Both the position numbers and the translations under genes were made by a program. DNA of 64,000 bases from Mycobacterium sp. E2733. GTDB taxonomy: Bacteria; Actinomycetota; Actinomycetes; Mycobacteriales; Mycobacteriaceae. The notes under the pieces were generated by a model. It made no database searches. It had not been told where the DNA came from and saw only the letters and a list, made by a program, of their open reading frames with translations. The stretch is taken from positions 62,001 through 126,000 of the forward strand of contig NZ_LZJZ01000021.1 in the NCBI RefSeq assembly GCF_001667585.1. Direction: 5' to 3'. Shown here piece after piece: positions 27,168 through 35,670 of the stretch. Position 1 is the stretch's first letter; each line of letters begins with the position of its first letter.

Positions 27168-28358
27168 TCAGCGCCCATAGCTGGGCATCTTGTGCCCGCG
27201 CTGGGCGATGATGTCGCGGAGCACCTCGTTGGTGCCGCCGCCGAACCGCATCAGGGGCGCGGCCCGGTAAAGCCGCTCGAACTTGCCGCCCAGCGGCGCC
27301 TGGCCGCTGCGGTGCGCCAGCAGGCCGTCCGGGCCGAGCAGGTCGAGCGCCAGCGCGGCGATGCGCTGGCGCAGTTCACTGGTGAAGACCTTCTCGACGC
27401 TGACCTCCACCGAGGGGATGACGCCGCTGTCGAGGATTGACGCGGCCTCGTAGCCCATCAGCGTGGCCACGGCCACGTCGGCCTCGGCCTGTGCGAGCCG
27501 GCGCCGCAGCGTCGGGTTGTCGGCGGGCACCGTGCCGTCGCGGCGCGGTGTTCGTGCCAGCTCGCGCAACTCGTCGACGGCGCGACGCAGATCGCCGGCG
27601 TTGGTGAGCGCCCCGCGTTCCAGGTCGAGCGCGCCGGTGATGTACGTCCAGCCGCGGTTGACCTCGCCCACCAGGTTGGTGACCGGCACCCGGACGTCGC
27701 GGAAGTGCACCTCGTTGGTGCGGTAGCCCGACCACGCGTAGAGCGGGCGGATCGTCACGCCGGGGCTGTCGATCGGCACGATGATGACCGAAATGCCCCG
27801 GTGGCGAACGCCATTGGGGTCGGTGCGTACGCAGAGCCACTCGTGGGTGGCGCGCTGCGCGCCGCTGTTCCAGATCTTGGTGCCGTTGATGACCCAGTCG
27901 TCGCCGTCGCGCACCGCGCTGGTGCGCAGGCTGGCCAGGTCGGTGCCGGCGTCGGGTTCGGAATAGCCCACGGCGCAGATCATTTCGCCCGTCGCGATCA
28001 GCGGCAACCATTCGGATTTGTTCCGTTCGGTGCCGTGCCGCATGATCATCGGCGCGACCGAGGTGACCGTCAGGTCGGGCCCGGGCACGCCCCAGTACTC
28101 GAATTCGCTCATCAGCAGATGCAGGTGGACGGCGCCGAGGCGCCCATTGTCGGACAGGCCGCCGTACTCGCGCGGCCAGTTCAACCCGAACCAGCCCTTC
28201 TCCCCGATCTTGCGGCGGAACCGCGCGACCTCGCCGTCGGGGAACTCCAGGTCATGCTCGGCGAGTTCGGCTCGAAGCTCTGCGGTGACGTTGGCCTGGA
28301 GGAACTCGCGGACCTCGGTGAGCCAGGCGCGCTGCCCGGCGTCGAGTTCGAAATCCAT
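27168..28358 (-). CDS. Acyl-CoA dehydrogenase, complete subunit (FadE)
   Basis: 396 residues from the ATG at 28358; upstream in-frame codons are not family-like. It has the flavin-loop GYSEPDAGTDLASLR, LGGKFERLYRAAPLMRFGGGTNEVLRDIIA for FAD and C-terminal packing, and an N-terminal helical domain (WFGLNWPREYGG). First gene of the nine-gene minus-strand operon ending at 19298. With 26022-27146 it would form a heteromeric alpha2beta2 enzyme of the kind known from mycobacterial steroid side-chain oxidation. Confidence 0.93.
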   Translation of the reverse strand: MDFELDAGQRAWLTEVREFLQANVTAELRAELAEHDLEFPDGEVARFRRKIGEKGWFGLNWPREYGGLSDNGRLGAVHLHLLMSEFEYWGVPGPDLTVTSVAPMIMRHGTERNKSEWLPLIATGEMICAVGYSEPDAGTDLASLRTSAVRDGDDWVINGTKIWNSGAQRATHEWLCVRTDPNGVRHRGISVIIVPIDSPGVTIRPLYAWSGYRTNEVHFRDVRVPVTNLVGEVNRGWTYITGALDLERGALTNAGDLRRAVDELRELARTPRRDGTVPADNPTLRRRLAQAEADVAVATLMGYEAASILDSGVIPSVEVSVEKVFTSELRQRIAALALDLLGPDGLLAHRSGQAPLGGKFERLYRAAPLMRFGGGTNEVLRDIIAQRGHKMPSYGR

Positions 28359-28443
28359 TCGGGCGCCTGTGCCTTTCTGAAAAACCCTTTCCACCGAGCA
28401 GCGCCAGCGTAACGCCACCGCGTGATCGGACCGGGGATTTCGC

Positions 28444-28455
28444 CGTGACGTCACG
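28444..28455. promoter_or_regulatory. Perfect 12-bp palindrome upstream of the igr-like operon
   Basis: CGTGACGTCACG, 86 bp upstream of the FadE start at 28358 and also upstream of the divergent small gene at 28622. A candidate operator; no KstR-type (AAC/GTT) motif was noticed in the same region. Confidence 0.3.
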
Positions 28456-28621
28456 CCCGGCGCGAGGCCCGGTCCAGGCGTTCCGACTGTAAAGGCGCTG
28501 TCAAACTCCCGTTAATTCGCATCGGAGCTCTCGCAGATATGCGGTCAGGCTGCAAAAATTTTTACATCGCTGGTCGACGCGGACCAGGCACTCTGCCCAG
28601 CCGCAGCCTGAGGGAGAAGTC

Positions 28622-28786
28622 ATGCCCACTGTTGAGACTCGCCTCCGCCAAGACATGCGCAACTACGCCGTCGAATTGCGGCAACTGGCGTACACCCTGC
28701 CCCTGGGCGTTGGCGAGCACGCACTCCTGGAATTGTCTGACCGAATGCGGACGGCCGCGGAGCAGGCAATCCGCAAAGGAGCCTGA
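28622..28786 (+). CDS. Small soluble helical protein (54 aa)
   Basis: ATG at 28622 preceded by a strong GGGAGAAG ribosome site. 54 residues predicted mostly helical (RLRQDMRNYAVELRQLAYT, LLELSDRMRTAAEQAIRKG), with no hydrophobic anchor and no known domain. Codon use is typical of the genome. The upstream region contains an AT-rich palindrome (AAAAATTTTT) unusual for this DNA. It is divergent from the nine-gene operon and convergent with the ABC transporter gene. Confidence 0.65.
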   Translation: MPTVETRLRQDMRNYAVELRQLAYTLPLGVGEHALLELSDRMRTAAEQAIRKGA

Positions 28787-28808
28787 CCCGGCCTCAACCG
28801 GCGGGGAC

Positions 28809-31478
28809 TCAGCCGCCCTTGAGCCGGATCTTCCAACGGACGAAGCTCAGGTAGAACACGCTGATCACCACCAGCATGGCGATGTCGAACCACCACGCGC
28901 CCGGCGTGTGATGCCAGTGGGAGTCCTTAGGACTGAGCGGGCCCGGCACCAGTTTGGCCAGGTCGGCGGTGGAGGCCGACGCCGCGAACCCCCAGCGCGC
29001 CGGGGTCGCCCAGGACATCTGGTCCAGTCCGAGCCGTCCGGTCACGGGGATCATGCCGCCGGAGAACACCAGCTGCGACATCACCGCCACCACCAACAGC
29101 GGCATGATCTGCTCGTTCGACTTGGCGATGGCCGACAGCGCCAGCCCGAGCATCGCCGAGGCCACGCACGTCAACGCGACGTCGACGAATAGTTCGAGAC
29201 CGGGCCGGCCCAACGCAACGGCCCCCTGGGTGGGACCACCCTTGCCGAGCAGCACGATGACGGTCACGATCGCCGATTGGATGACCGCGAAAACCGTGTA
29301 AACACAGACCTTCGCGAGCAGGTAGGCGCTGGTGGACAGGCCGACCGCCTGTTCGCGCAGGAAGATCGGGCGTTCACCGATCAGGTCACGGATGGTCAAC
29401 GCGGTCCCCATGAACACCGCGCCGACGTTGAGCAACACCAGGATCTGCCCTGGCTCGTTGGGCGCGGCGCCGTACGGGTTCGGAATGCCGAACCCGACGT
29501 TGCCCGGCACCGACATGGACAGCGAACCCATGATGAACGGCAGCACCGCCAGGAAGACGAAGTAGCCGCGGTCGGAGAAGATCAGCCGGACCTGCCGCCG
29601 GGCGATCGTGGAGAACTGCCGGACCAGGCTCGTGTGCGACGGGTCGCCCAGGTCGGCGGGCTGCTGCGCGGGGGGCGCCGGCGGCTGCGGCCCCGTGCGC
29701 GCCAGGTACCGCGCCTTGGAACCGTCGGGATCGCCCGCCACCGTGCTGAAGATGTCGGCCCAGTTCGTCGTGCCCATGGCCGGCCCGATCTGGCCGGGCG
29801 GCCCGCAGAAGGCGGTCTTGCCTCCGGGCGCCAGCAGTAGCACCTGATCGCACACGTCCAGGTAGGTCAGCGAGTGGGTGACCACGAGCACGACACGTCC
29901 GGCGTCCGCCAGCTGCCGCAGCATGGTCATTACCTGGCGGTCCAGCGCGGGGTCCAGCCCGGAGGTCGGCTCATCGAGGATCAGCAGCGACGGCCCGGTC
30001 AGCAGCTCCAGGGCGACGGAGGCGCGCTTGCGCTGGCCGCCGGAGAGCTTGTCGACCCGGGTGTGCAGGTGCTGAGTCATCTCGAGTTCCTCGAGGACCC
30101 GGGCCACCACCTGCGCCCGGTCGTCCTTCGTGGTGTCCGGGGGCAGCCGCAGCTCGGCGGCGTACATCAACGCCTGCTGCACCGTGAGCTGCCCGTGCAC
30201 CACGTCGTCCTGGGGCACCATGCCGATCCTGCTGCGCAGCGAGGCGTACTCGGCGTGCACGTTGTGGCCCTCGAATGCGACTGTGCCCGTGGTCGGGTGC
30301 GTGTATCCGGCGACCAGCCTGGCGAACGTCGACTTGCCCGCACCCGAGGGACCGATGACGGCGGTCAGCGTGCCGGGCTGCGCGGCCAGCGAGATGTCGT
30401 CCAGCAGCGTCTTGTTGTTCTCGATGGTCCACGTCACGCCCCGCACATCCAGGCCGCCGGTGGGGGTCGCGGTCGCGCTCTCGTCGCGGCGGGCCAGCGT
30501 GCCGCCGGCGAAGAGGAGGTCGATGTTGCCGATCGTGACGACGTCGCCGTCGTGCAGCACGGCCGAGTCGACCCGCGCGCCGTTGACGAAGGTGCCGTTG
30601 ATGCTGCGGTTGTCGTGGATCTCGGTGCCGTGCGGCGTCGGGACCAGGGTGGCGTGGTGGCGCGACGCCAGCACTTCGGGAATGACGATGTCGTTGTCGT
30701 TGGCCCGGCCGATCGTGACCGCGCCCGGCGCCGACTCCACCGCAGCCTTTCCGGGCCGCAGGATCTTCATCATCGACGTCGCGAGGTTCGACGCGTCAGC
30801 GCCGGCGCGTCCGGTCTCCAGCCCCGTCTGCCCCTGGGCGGGGGCCTGGGGCACGCTCACCGGCGAAGAACGGTAGATGTGCGGGGCCTGTTGCGGTCCG
30901 CTGGGTGGTGCCGCCGGATGGCCTCCCGTCGGGTATCGGGGCTGCGGGGCTGACGGGTAGCTCGGCGTCGATCCGCTCGGCGGATGGACGGGCTGCGGCC
31001 CGCTGGGCTGGTGCGTGGGCTGCCGAAACGCTGCCGACGGCGACTGCTGGGGCTGGCTGGGCCAGTGCGCGCCGGGTGGCTCGGTCTGGGACACCCTGGG
31101 GTTCGCCATGCTGGCGGGATTGACGATCGGTATCGACGTCGTCAACGGAGGCCGCCCGGCGGAGCCCTGGTGGCGGCCGACCTCGAAGGTCAGCGCCGGA
31201 CCGTCCGGATTGCCGATGTTGACGCGCGTGCCGTCCTGGATGTCGACCATGGGTACGCGATGTTGGTTGACGAAGAGCCCATTCAGGCTGCCGTTGTCGA
31301 TGGCGATCCATCGGCCCTGGTCGAATCGGACGACGAGGTGCGTGCGGGAGATCAGGGGATGTGCCACGCGGACGTCGGCCCGAAGGTCGCGCCCGATCGC
31401 CACGTCGTTGCCTGGGGCGAAAGTGCGCTCGGATCCGTCGTACCGCACGGTCAACGCGGGCGGGTCTGGTCGGCTCAT
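28809..31478 (-). CDS. FHA-domain ABC transporter (Rv1747-like)
   Basis: 889 residues, fused ATPase-permease exporter. FHA1 (IGR 28-30, SRTH 44-47), a Pro/Ser/Thr-rich linker (about 105-230), FHA2 (IGR 256-258, SRHH 272-275), ABC domain with Walker A GPSGAGKST (376-384), signature LSGGQRKR and Walker B LLILDEPTSGLD, then an ABC-2 type membrane domain with six helices. In M. tuberculosis, Rv1747 is regulated by threonine phosphorylation (PknF) recognised by its FHA domains; its cargo is thought to be a cell-envelope lipid or glycoconjugate. The ATG at 31478 starts exactly at FHA1; length fits Rv1747 (~865). Confidence 0.95.
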   Translation of the reverse strand: MSRPDPPALTVRYDGSERTFAPGNDVAIGRDLRADVRVAHPLISRTHLVVRFDQGRWIAIDNGSLNGLFVNQHRVPMVDIQDGTRVNIGNPDGPALTFEVGRHQGSAGRPPLTTSIPIVNPASMANPRVSQTEPPGAHWPSQPQQSPSAAFRQPTHQPSGPQPVHPPSGSTPSYPSAPQPRYPTGGHPAAPPSGPQQAPHIYRSSPVSVPQAPAQGQTGLETGRAGADASNLATSMMKILRPGKAAVESAPGAVTIGRANDNDIVIPEVLASRHHATLVPTPHGTEIHDNRSINGTFVNGARVDSAVLHDGDVVTIGNIDLLFAGGTLARRDESATATPTGGLDVRGVTWTIENNKTLLDDISLAAQPGTLTAVIGPSGAGKSTFARLVAGYTHPTTGTVAFEGHNVHAEYASLRSRIGMVPQDDVVHGQLTVQQALMYAAELRLPPDTTKDDRAQVVARVLEELEMTQHLHTRVDKLSGGQRKRASVALELLTGPSLLILDEPTSGLDPALDRQVMTMLRQLADAGRVVLVVTHSLTYLDVCDQVLLLAPGGKTAFCGPPGQIGPAMGTTNWADIFSTVAGDPDGSKARYLARTGPQPPAPPAQQPADLGDPSHTSLVRQFSTIARRQVRLIFSDRGYFVFLAVLPFIMGSLSMSVPGNVGFGIPNPYGAAPNEPGQILVLLNVGAVFMGTALTIRDLIGERPIFLREQAVGLSTSAYLLAKVCVYTVFAVIQSAIVTVIVLLGKGGPTQGAVALGRPGLELFVDVALTCVASAMLGLALSAIAKSNEQIMPLLVVAVMSQLVFSGGMIPVTGRLGLDQMSWATPARWGFAASASTADLAKLVPGPLSPKDSHWHHTPGAWWFDIAMLVVISVFYLSFVRWKIRLKGG

Positions 31479-31590
31479 CACGACCAACTGTATCGGCAGC
31501 CGCAAATCAGGACGCCGGTTTCGGCCGCGCCTGCCACCCGCTATGACGCGTCCCGTTTCGACGGATGGGCGGCGGGTAGCCGAGCCGTCC

Positions 31591-31785
31591 ATGCGTAAGA
31601 GCGACGATGGTTTTCCCGACGACGTTCCCGTCGCCGACGCCGTGGAGCAGCAGCGCGGCACTGCCGAGGATCCGCCCGGCGGAGACCCCGAAAGTGGCGT
31701 GCCGCTCGAGACGCCGCCTCCCGACTGGCAGGAGCAGCGTAAAACGGTACTGATCGATCCCGCGCCCGACGGCGGTGACCGGTAG
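31591..31785 (+). CDS. Small acidic protein (64 aa), conserved-looking
   Basis: 64 residues, rich in Asp, Glu and Pro (DDVPVADAVEQQR, PPPDWQEQRKTV). I recall similar short acidic proteins of this DDVPxADAxEQ type in actinobacteria, without known function. It is divergently oriented from the ABC transporter. There is no strong ribosome site; an in-frame ATG 48 bp upstream (31543) is an alternative start. Confidence 0.55.
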   Translation: MRKSDDGFPDDVPVADAVEQQRGTAEDPPGGDPESGVPLETPPPDWQEQRKTVLIDPAPDGGDR

Positions 31786-31840
31786 TGGCGGTTGCGGTCG
31801 TCGTCGAATCAGTCTGCGATGCAGGAGTTTTCGGGCTCTG

Positions 31841-32878
31841 CTAACCGGCTGCCGCGGTGGGGTGCAGGTTACGCCGCCAAGGCTCCCGCACCGCAGTGAC
31901 GTCCTTGATGAAATCCCCGATGTAGCGAATGGCCCGTCTGCCCTCGGGCAGGATGTCCGCCGCAATCGGGAAGTCGTGGATCTGCCCGTCCCACAAGTGC
32001 AGATCGCACGGAATTCCGCTGGCTTCCAACCGCTTTGCCATGAATTCGGCATCCGGGAGCAGCAACTCATCGGAGCTGGCATGGATGGTCACCGGCGGCA
32101 ACAGCGAGAGATCGGCGTCGACCGGTGAGGCGACCTTGGAGTCGCCGCGCCCCTCCACGAGGTGCGCCTTGCTCAGGTATTGGGCGAACATCGACAAAGC
32201 CCCACGGGTGAACATGGAGCACTTGCGCGCGTTGCGGTGCTTCAGCTTTCGCGCCGGGTCGGGATCGGTGAACGGTGAGATCGCCGCAATCCCGGCGGGC
32301 CGCATGAGTTCGTCATTGATGGCCAGCAGGGTGGTCATGAATGCGAGATATCCCCCGGCCGAGTCGCCTGCCACGACCACCTGGTCACTGTCGAAGCCGC
32401 GATCCTGCAGCCAGCGAAGGCCGCTCATGCCATCATCGATCGCGTCGGTTATCTGGTGTGTGGGCAGCTTTCGATATCCGACGGTGAGCACGGCGGCGTC
32501 CGCGGCTTTCGAAAGACGCGTGACCACCGATCGGTGCGTGTTGAGGCCACAGGTGAGGAAGGCACCGCCGTGCAGATACAGGATCGCCCGATCCGTCGAG
32601 GCTCCGGGCGCACAAACCCACTCGGCGGCACAGTTTTCCAGGCGCACCGGTTCGATATTCGCCGAGATGCCAAACCGCGGCACCAGTCCCGCGAGCCCGT
32701 CGACGAATTCAAAGGGCCAGTGCAGGTTCGGTGAAAATGCCCACGCGCGCACCGTGTTCTTCACGATCAGCCGGCTGGCCATCGAAACCGCGACCGATTG
32801 CGGACTGTGGCGATGGTGAACTCGCCGCTTCATTGCGCCACTTGGCAATAAGCGATGTGGATCGGTGGTGCTAACCAT
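31841..32878 (-). CDS. HSL-type alpha/beta-hydrolase esterase/lipase
   Basis: 345 residues. Oxyanion motif YLHGGAFLTCG, nucleophile elbow GDSAGGY, acid in ASSDELLLPDAE and His in DGQIHDFP. The N-terminal ~60 residues form a basic, partly hydrophobic cap resembling mycobacterial LipC-like esterases. The ATG at 32878 has an AGGAGG site, but the same bases can pair with an upstream TCCCTCC, so translation may be modulated. It is a monocistronic-looking gene, divergent from the SDR at 33062. Confidence 0.92.
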   Translation of the reverse strand: MVSTTDPHRLLPSGAMKRRVHHRHSPQSVAVSMASRLIVKNTVRAWAFSPNLHWPFEFVDGLAGLVPRFGISANIEPVRLENCAAEWVCAPGASTDRAILYLHGGAFLTCGLNTHRSVVTRLSKAADAAVLTVGYRKLPTHQITDAIDDGMSGLRWLQDRGFDSDQVVVAGDSAGGYLAFMTTLLAINDELMRPAGIAAISPFTDPDPARKLKHRNARKCSMFTRGALSMFAQYLSKAHLVEGRGDSKVASPVDADLSLLPPVTIHASSDELLLPDAEFMAKRLEASGIPCDLHLWDGQIHDFPIAADILPEGRRAIRYIGDFIKDVTAVREPWRRNLHPTAAAG

Positions 32879-32882
32879 GCAA

Positions 32883-32903
32883 TCCCTCCTAAGTGCGGAG
32901 GGA
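32883..32903 (-). promoter_or_regulatory. Hairpin that would sequester the esterase ribosome site
   Basis: On the minus strand TCCCTCC (32903-32897), a 7-base loop, and GGAGGGA (32889-32883) form a perfect 7-bp stem directly upstream of the ATG at 32878. The right arm contains the Shine-Dalgarno sequence, so the fold would hide it. Confidence 0.45.
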
Positions 32904-33061
32904 GTACCCGTCTGTGGCTAGGAAAAACTGTGGGTAAAGGTCGCGCAAATGTTGGCTACATCACGGTTTATCGCGGGTTGCGAATGGGTATACGCAAGCA
33001 TTCTGGCGGTTTGCCGGCCCTGGGTGTTCCCGATCTCCGCCCGTGGCTCAAGATGTGACCA

Positions 33062-33907
33062 ATGAACGACGCAATGCGCGCTGAGCCGCTGCTGGGCGGC
33101 CGAGTGGCGGTGGTGACCGGCGGTGGCGGCGGCATCGGCGCGGCCACCGCGCGACTGTTCGCTCAGCACGGCGCACACGTGGTGATCGTGGACATCGACA
33201 GCGGACTTGCCGCGGGGACGGTCGACGACATCGCGGCCTCGGGCGGATCGGCGGTGGCGGTTGTCAGCGACGTCCGTGACGCGGATGCGGTCGACGACCT
33301 GGCGCGATCGGTGTTGGATCGCTACGGCCGGGCGGACGTGCTGGTCAACAATGTGGGCCACTGGCTGCGGCATCCGGGAAATTTCGTCGACACCGACCCC
33401 CAGTTCTGGGATGAGCTCTACCGGATCAATCTGCACCATGTCTTCCTGGTCACGCACGCGTTCCTGCCGGCGATGGTGGCCCGGCGGGCCGGCGCGATCA
33501 TCAACGTCTCCTCGGTCGAGGGCCTGCGCGGCTACCCGGAGGATCCGGTCTATGCCGCTTTCAAGGCCGCCGTCATCCAGTTCACCCGCAGCCTCGCAGT
33601 GCAGGTGGGCGTGCACGGGGTGCGGGTCAACGCAATTGCGCCCGACGTCACCGAATCCCTGCAGGTGCCCTACTCGCAGTGGTTGTCGGCCGAGGAGCAG
33701 ACGCAGTGGCCGCGGTGGGTCCCAGTCGGCCGAATGGGCGTGCCCGAGGATCAGGCCGATGTCATCCTGTTTTTGGCTTCCGACTTGTCGGCGTTCGTCA
33801 CCGGCCACACCATCCCGACCGACGGCGGTACCGGCGCGGCGGGCGGCTGGTTCCGCTCGTCGCGCCGGTCCGACCGCGACTGGACGAATCGTCCCATCGC
33901 GCCCTGA
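33062..33907 (+). CDS. Short-chain dehydrogenase/reductase (SDR)
   Basis: 281 residues, classical SDR. Cofactor motif TGGGGGIG near residue 20, DVR acidic motif, NNVG, catalytic Ser in NVSSVEG and the Tyr-x3-Lys pair in VYAAFKAA. It oxidises or reduces a hydroxyl/keto group with NAD(P)(H). The C-terminus is extended by a basic segment. It stands alone between divergent and convergent neighbours; the substrate is unknown. Confidence 0.93.
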   Translation: MNDAMRAEPLLGGRVAVVTGGGGGIGAATARLFAQHGAHVVIVDIDSGLAAGTVDDIAASGGSAVAVVSDVRDADAVDDLARSVLDRYGRADVLVNNVGHWLRHPGNFVDTDPQFWDELYRINLHHVFLVTHAFLPAMVARRAGAIINVSSVEGLRGYPEDPVYAAFKAAVIQFTRSLAVQVGVHGVRVNAIAPDVTESLQVPYSQWLSAEEQTQWPRWVPVGRMGVPEDQADVILFLASDLSAFVTGHTIPTDGGTGAAGGWFRSSRRSDRDWTNRPIAP

Positions 33908-33922
33908 TCGTGTGGGCAATCT

Positions 33923-34444
33923 TCAAACCAACCCCAAAGCCGCATTTTCCGCACGGATCCGCACCCTCAACACGAGCGCATTCGCCATGCTGAACACGAT
34001 CGCCGTCAGCCACGCCGAGTGAACCAGCGGCAGCGCCGCCACCTCGGCCGCGACCGCCGCGTAATTGGGGTGGCGCACCCATCGGTAGAGCCCGTCGTGA
34101 ACCAATGGGACACCGGGAATGACGATAAGCCTTGGGTTCCAACGCCTGCCGAGGACGCTGACGCAGCGCCAGCGCACCGCGGTGCTGAGCACCACGATCG
34201 CGAGCATCGGCCAGCCCAGCCACGCGATGAACGGCCGGGCGAACGCCCACGTTTCCACGACGCACGAAACCAGCAGCAGCGCATGCATGCTGACCATCGC
34301 CGGGTAATGGTCCCGGCCGAACTCCTTACCCCCGTGCGCCAGTGACCATTTGGTGTTTCGCTGCGCGACCACCAGCTCGACCAGGCGTTCGGCGCCGATC
34401 GCCAGAATCAACAGGTAGTAATACACGGCATCGCCCCTCACCAT
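33923..34444 (-). CDS. Isoprenylcysteine carboxyl methyltransferase-like membrane protein
   Basis: 173 residues, four to five transmembrane helices, with the ICMT/PEMT signature GLYRWVRHPNY in the second half. Bacterial homologues next to type III polyketide synthases methylate the hydroxyl of alkyl-pyrone or alkyl-resorcinol products. Its ATG overlaps the polyketide synthase stop by 7 bp, so the two proteins are made together. Confidence 0.88.
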   Translation of the reverse strand: MVRGDAVYYYLLILAIGAERLVELVVAQRNTKWSLAHGGKEFGRDHYPAMVSMHALLLVSCVVETWAFARPFIAWLGWPMLAIVVLSTAVRWRCVSVLGRRWNPRLIVIPGVPLVHDGLYRWVRHPNYAAVAAEVAALPLVHSAWLTAIVFSMANALVLRVRIRAENAALGLV

Positions 34445-35544
34445 TGCAGCAGCAGCAGCTCGAAGCTGAAGCCCGGACCCATCGCCAGCATGACCCCGAA
34501 CGATCCCTCGGTCGGCGGCTCCGCGACGGTCCGGCGCAGAACGTCGAGCACGGACGCCGAGGAGATGTTGCCGTTGTCACGCATGGAGTTTCGGCTGTGC
34601 ACCAACGCCTCCGGTGATAACCCCAGTGCGCCCTCGATCGAGTCGAGCACCTTCGGGCCGCCGGGATGACACACCCAGACCGAGATGTCCGCGAGGGACA
34701 AGTCGTGGTCGGCAAGAAAGCCGTCGACCTCTTCCCGCAGATAGGTGTCGGCCATCTTCGGCACGTCGCGCGACATCACCAGTTGGAACCCGCTCGATCC
34801 CACGTTCCACCCCATGACGTCGACCGTCTCGGGAACCACGGCGCTGCGGGTCCCGAGGACGCGCGGGGTGCGACCGCCGTTGCGGACCGGAGGAATTCGA
34901 TCGGCTCCGGTGGCAACCACGGCGGCAGCGCCGTCGCCGAACAACGACACGCCGATCAGGGCGGGAATCGAGGTGTCGTCACGCTGCAGCGTGAGGGAAC
35001 ACAACTCAACCGACAGCAGCAGGGCGACCTGCCCGGGGTAGGCACGCAAGTAGTCGTGCACGCGCGCCATCCCGGCGGCTCCGGCCACACACCCAAGGCC
35101 GAACAGAGGGACGCGTTTGATGTTGGGCCGCAGGCCGATTCGGGTCATCACCCGGGCGTCGATGGTCGGCACCGCGATGCCGGTGCTGGACACCATCACG
35201 ATGGTGTCCACCTGATGCGGTTCGATGTCCGCCTCGGCCAATGCCGCACGTATGGCCCGTTCGCCGAGGTCCACGGCGACCTCGAGGTAGGCATCGTTCG
35301 CTTCGGTGAAACCACTCAACTGCGGGTAACGCGAGAGCGGCAGCGCGAGACTGCGGTGGTCGACCCCCGTCGTCTCTGCGAAGCGCATAAACCGTGGATC
35401 GGTGAATTCGGTTAGCTCGCGGGCGACTTCGTCTTGGTTGTAGCGGTGCGAGGTGAAGGCCACCGCCGCACCGGCGATGTGTGGCCCGCGGCGCCCACGA
35501 TGAATGGCCTGTGATGGGGATTTCCAATGCGATGATGCAGTCAT
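34438..35544 (-). CDS. Type III polyketide synthase (chalcone synthase-like)
   Basis: 368 residues. The catalytic triad is visible: Cys152 in GLGCVAGAAG, His293 in CHPGGPKV and Asn326 in DNGNISSAS. The family extends acyl-CoA starters with malonyl-CoA units; mycobacterial members (Pks10/11/18) accept long chains to give alkyl-pyrones. Downstream, overlapping, is an ICMT-like methyltransferase that may methylate the product. The start is ATG at 35544; the first ~25 residues may not be structured. Confidence 0.93.
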   Translation of the reverse strand: MTASSHWKSPSQAIHRGRRGPHIAGAAVAFTSHRYNQDEVARELTEFTDPRFMRFAETTGVDHRSLALPLSRYPQLSGFTEANDAYLEVAVDLGERAIRAALAEADIEPHQVDTIVMVSSTGIAVPTIDARVMTRIGLRPNIKRVPLFGLGCVAGAAGMARVHDYLRAYPGQVALLLSVELCSLTLQRDDTSIPALIGVSLFGDGAAAVVATGADRIPPVRNGGRTPRVLGTRSAVVPETVDVMGWNVGSSGFQLVMSRDVPKMADTYLREEVDGFLADHDLSLADISVWVCHPGGPKVLDSIEGALGLSPEALVHSRNSMRDNGNISSASVLDVLRRTVAEPPTEGSFGVMLAMGPGFSFELLLLQW

Positions 35545-35670
35545 GCCTATGCCGACGACGGCCTCCGCTCACCGGTTCACCGGATCCTTACGCGGGTGAG
35601 ATGAACCACAGCACGGCCCTCAGCGTCAACCACGTGAGGGCAGAGGGCAGGGGGTAGCGGGCTTACGCGA

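Noticed and set aside
28359..28621. Possible KstR-type operator upstream of the nine-gene operon
   Set aside because: No TnnAACnnGTTnnA-like sequence seen; only an unrelated CGTGACGTCACG palindrome.
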